Below, one piece after another: positions 61,738 through 64,000 of a DNA stretch of 64,000 bases. The first letter of the stretch is position 1. Each line of letters opens with the position of its first letter. A model generated the notes under the pieces. It saw only the letters and a list, made by a program, of their open reading frames with translations, did no database searches and was not told where the DNA came from. Source of the stretch: Pseudomonadota bacterium (lineage in GTDB: Bacteria; Pseudomonadota; Gammaproteobacteria; Xanthomonadales; Wenzhouxiangellaceae). The translations under genes and the position numbers were made by a program. The stretch is taken from the NCBI GenBank assembly GCA_013285445.1, contig CP053448.1:2418001-2482000 (forward strand), written 5' to 3'.

Positions 61738-62520
61738 ATGGCCCACGAAAACCTCCTGATCGACGACCGCAAGGCCGTCCGAACAATCACGATCAACCGT
61801 CCAGACAAGCTCAATGCCCTGAACCGACAGACGATTGCGGAGCTCGAGCAGGCCCTGATTGCAGCACACGCCGAAGACACCGTGCGCGTCATCGTACTGA
61901 CCGGCGCCGGCGACAAGGCCTTCGTGGCCGGCGCCGATATTGGTGAGATCCGCCAGCAGAGCCCGGTTGACGCACGCCGGTTTGCGGTGCTGGGGCAGCA
62001 CCTCATGACCATGATCCAGAGCTTCGACAAGCCCGTCATTGCCGCGGTCAACGGATTCGCCCTCGGCGGCGGCCTGGAACTGGCGCTGGGCTGTCATCTG
62101 CGCATCGCGTCAAGCAACGCGCGCCTTGGCCTGCCGGAGATCAAGCTGGGAATCATGCCGGGCTTTGGCGGCACCCAGCGACTGCTGCGCCTGGTCGGAA
62201 CCGCCCGGGCACTGGAAATGACGCTGACCGGCGAGCCGGTCAGCGCCGAGCGCGCCGAACAGCTCGGCATCGTCAATCGGGTGGTTGAACCCGGGCAGCT
62301 TGAGGCGGCGGTCCGGGAGCTGGCCGATCGACTGGCCGATGCCGCACCCGAAGCAGTGCGTGGCATCATTCAGGTCATCAATCAGGGCGCTGACACCAAT
62401 CTGCTTTCGGGCCTGGCGCTGGAGGCCGCGCGCTTTGGCCTGTGCTGTGCCACCGAGGACATGAAGGAAGGAACTCTTGCTTTCCTCGAAAAGCGCGCGC
62501 CGGAATTCAAGGGCAGGTGA
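61738..62520 (+). CDS. Enoyl-CoA hydratase
   Basis: A 260-residue crotonase with both catalytic glutamates present: Glu114 in GGGLELALGC and Glu134 in GLPEIKLGIMPGFGGTQRL. The N-terminal block is TITINRPDKLNALNRQT. It hydrates trans-2-enoyl-CoA in fatty-acid or branched-chain breakdown. It follows the psp genes by 37 bp but is functionally unrelated; whether it has its own promoter is unclear. Confidence 0.92.
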   Translation: MAHENLLIDDRKAVRTITINRPDKLNALNRQTIAELEQALIAAHAEDTVRVIVLTGAGDKAFVAGADIGEIRQQSPVDARRFAVLGQHLMTMIQSFDKPVIAAVNGFALGGGLELALGCHLRIASSNARLGLPEIKLGIMPGFGGTQRLLRLVGTARALEMTLTGEPVSAERAEQLGIVNRVVEPGQLEAAVRELADRLADAAPEAVRGIIQVINQGADTNLLSGLALEAARFGLCCATEDMKEGTLAFLEKRAPEFKGR

Positions 62521-62523
62521 ACT

Positions 62524-63516
62524 CTATTTCGAATCACCCGACTGGCCGGCGTAATCCTTCTCCCCGGCCGTCACACGCACATCGAGGCGGTTTTCCGGCG
62601 GCGGCAGCGGGCAGGTGGAGTACTCGGTAAAAACGCATGGCGGATTGTAGGCGCGATTGAAGTCGAGCACCAGTCGGCCATCGGCATCCGGCCGGTCAGC
62701 ATACAGAAACCGGCCGGCTCCGTACGTTTCGCGACCGCTTGTCCGATCGGCGAAAATGAAAAACAGCTGCTCGTCATCGCTATCGGCAACGGCTTCCAGA
62801 CGAAACTCTCGACCGTCGACCGTGAACACCGCCGCCCCCGGATTGGGCTCGTCGGTCAGGTCGCCAAGCACGCTGCCAACCGGCATGGTGGTGCCCGCTG
62901 GATGCGCCTCGAACTGCGCATCGATACGCCAGTCAGGATCGAATTCGAAGTAGTCCAGGCCAGTGAACCCGGTACGCGTTGCGGCCCGCGGCCAGCGCGT
63001 TCGAACCGCCAACCGGCCGTTGCGCTCGATGACCTGAAAACGCACATCCTCGGCCTGCACCCAGACCGGTTCATCCCGGTCGGGCGGCAGAAGATCGGCG
63101 CTGTGCCCGGCCAGGCCATCCACGCTGACCGAGTCGTCGGCCGGCTTGAATCGGGCCTGAAGACCGTCAACCGTGAGCACGCCCCACAGCGCCGGCCCGG
63201 CCGGCATGGCGATATCGACCTGATCCGAATGCCCCACCCGCCACTGGCCGTCGTCAACGAAATCGAGCCCAACCAGGCTCAGCCAGCCGTAGGGTTCGGT
63301 CAGTCTGCCGAGTCGGCGCTCGCGCCAGGCCATGACCCCGGCGCGCCACTGATCGCTGCTTGACCACCTGTCGTCACCGGTACCGTCCGGGCCGGAAATC
63401 ACCGCCTTGTTGGATGCGGTGCAGCCGGCCAGGACCAGTCCCACGACCAGTCCAGCCACGACCAGCCCCCGTGATCGGGCGCAATCGGTCTGCCGATCAG
63501 ACTCGCCCGTAGACAT
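62524..63516 (-). CDS. DUF1684 lipoprotein
   Basis: A 330-residue protein: a lipoprotein signal after a polar start (VVAGLVVGLVLAGC), then the DUF1684 fold with WSSSDQWRAGVMAWRERRLG, LTEPYGWLSLVGLDF, GRETYGAGRFL and VLDFNRAYNPPCVF, the last of which carries a conserved Asn/Pro/Cys region. Function unknown; DUF1684 proteins are typically exported. ATG 63516 overlaps the 3' end of manC by 20 bp; upstream frame to 63855 belongs to that gene's other strand reading and is not used. Confidence 0.85.
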   Translation of the reverse strand: MSTGESDRQTDCARSRGLVVAGLVVGLVLAGCTASNKAVISGPDGTGDDRWSSSDQWRAGVMAWRERRLGRLTEPYGWLSLVGLDFVDDGQWRVGHSDQVDIAMPAGPALWGVLTVDGLQARFKPADDSVSVDGLAGHSADLLPPDRDEPVWVQAEDVRFQVIERNGRLAVRTRWPRAATRTGFTGLDYFEFDPDWRIDAQFEAHPAGTTMPVGSVLGDLTDEPNPGAAVFTVDGREFRLEAVADSDDEQLFFIFADRTSGRETYGAGRFLYADRPDADGRLVLDFNRAYNPPCVFTEYSTCPLPPPENRLDVRVTAGEKDYAGQSGDSK

Positions 63517-64000
63517 CTTCCAGGCGCTCAATATCATCTTCACCAAAATAACTCCCGGTCTGCACTTCAATAATATGGACATCCTCAGCGCCCGGGTTTT
63601 CCAGCCGATGCAGCGAGCCGGCCGGAATCTGAACCGTCTCGTTCGGACCCAGCAGCTGCTCCTCATCGCCAACGCGCACCTTGGCGGTGCCGGAAACAAC
63701 GGTCCAGTGTTCGCTGCGATGCTGGTGGCGCTGCAGCGACAGGATGCCTCCCGGTCGGACAACCAGGCGCTTGACCTTGCAGTCACGGGCATCCTCGAAC
63801 ACCGTATAGCTGCCCCACGGACGATGAACCGTACGGTGAAACACCGCCAGGTCATGCTGCTTGCGGGTCAGTTCGTCGACAACCGCCTTGACTTCCTGGG
63901 CGCGATCGCGACTGGCCACCAGTACCGCATCACCCGTGTCCACGATGACCAGATTCTCGACACCCACCGCCGCCACCAGCCGCTGATCACCCTGCACAAA
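63497..64000 (-). CDS. manC: Mannose-1-phosphate guanylyltransferase/mannose-6-phosphate isomerase, C-terminal part (5' truncated by window edge)
   Basis: The frame is open to the window edge. The present ~167 residues contain the end of the nucleotidyltransferase domain (LVIVDTGDAVLVASRDRAQEVK) and the C-terminal cupin isomerase domain: VHRPWGSYTVFEDARDCKVKRL, LSLQRHQHRSEHWTVVSGTA, VQIPAGSLHRLENPG, with metal-binding His and Glu. The bifunctional enzyme makes GDP-mannose for alginate or other exopolysaccharide. It overlaps the DUF1684 gene start by 20 bp. Confidence 0.9.
   Translation of the reverse strand, partial: FVQGDQRLVAAVGVENLVIVDTGDAVLVASRDRAQEVKAVVDELTRKQHDLAVFHRTVHRPWGSYTVFEDARDCKVKRLVVRPGGILSLQRHQHRSEHWTVVSGTAKVRVGDEEQLLGPNETVQIPAGSLHRLENPGAEDVHIIEVQTGSYFGEDDIERLEDVYGRV

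Overview
The window is high-GC bacterial chromosome from a gammaproteobacterium. The gene content points to the Xanthomonadales/Chromatiales side, possibly Wenzhouxiangella-like: mutY-yggX, a branched-chain amino acid catabolic set, a fused IcmF mutase, HD-GYP proteins with an N-terminal DUF3391-like region, pspABC, HemP with a DUF6607-like lipoprotein, and secreted proteins ending in an F-x-D-[RA]-F motif. This placement is inferred from gene content only. No phage, plasmid, CRISPR array or intact insertion sequence was seen. The accessory signal is in repeats and signalling genes.

Layout. 0-2 kb: the mutY end, yggX, two small exported proteins, a 44-bp perfect palindrome and tRNA-Phe(GAA). 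2-9 kb: prmC, a TVP38/FAD-oxidoreductase fusion, rnk, two small glycosyltransferases, a fatty acid hydroxylase-type protein and the radical SAM protein ArsS, which resembles an arsenosugar-type neighbourhood. 9-14 kb: a peptide transporter diverging from a heme uptake set (TonB-dependent receptor, HemP, DUF6607-like lipoprotein). 14-26 kb: a GT39-like membrane glycosyltransferase, icmF, an ArsR/BigR-type regulator, a PutP-like symporter with an outer-membrane barrel protein, a response regulator and two HD-GYP proteins. 26-37 kb: a small DUF2892/DUF3365 pair, then a three-gene secreted-protein operon that diverges from an FHA-domain sigma54 activator and a Ser/Thr kinase with a long helical C-terminal region. 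Both directions in that intergenic region carry a match to the -24/-12 sigma54 promoter, so the five genes look like one regulatory unit. 37-50 kb: leucine dehydrogenase, isovaleryl-CoA dehydrogenase, an SLC13 transporter, a very large propeller/di-heme cytochrome protein, thiolase, HMG-CoA lyase and an SDR dehydrogenase, followed by mscS. 51-64 kb: a NYN-LOTUS protein, rplU-rpmA, uvrA, thioesterase, PilZ-like, enoyl-CoA isomerase, PCuAC, Nudix, FkpA-like, the psp operon behind a textbook sigma54 promoter, enoyl-CoA hydratase, a DUF1684 lipoprotein and the end of manC/algA.

Three repeat families run through the window. The first is a REP-like hairpin element (core GTCGGGG-N6-CCCCGAC), single, in pairs and in tandem arrays of 38, 47 and 102 bp period. 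The second is a set of degenerate heptanucleotide tandem repeats, two of them inside the icmF reading frame and one abutting the isovaleryl-CoA dehydrogenase start. The third is a set of large palindromes.

The likely physiological picture is an aerobic, amino-acid-using bacterium. Leucine, isoleucine and valine breakdown is represented by ldh, ivd, hmgL, thiolase, SDR and icmF, peptide and heme uptake by the POT/TBDR/HemP genes, and envelope stress and surface signalling by psp and the FHA/kinase module.
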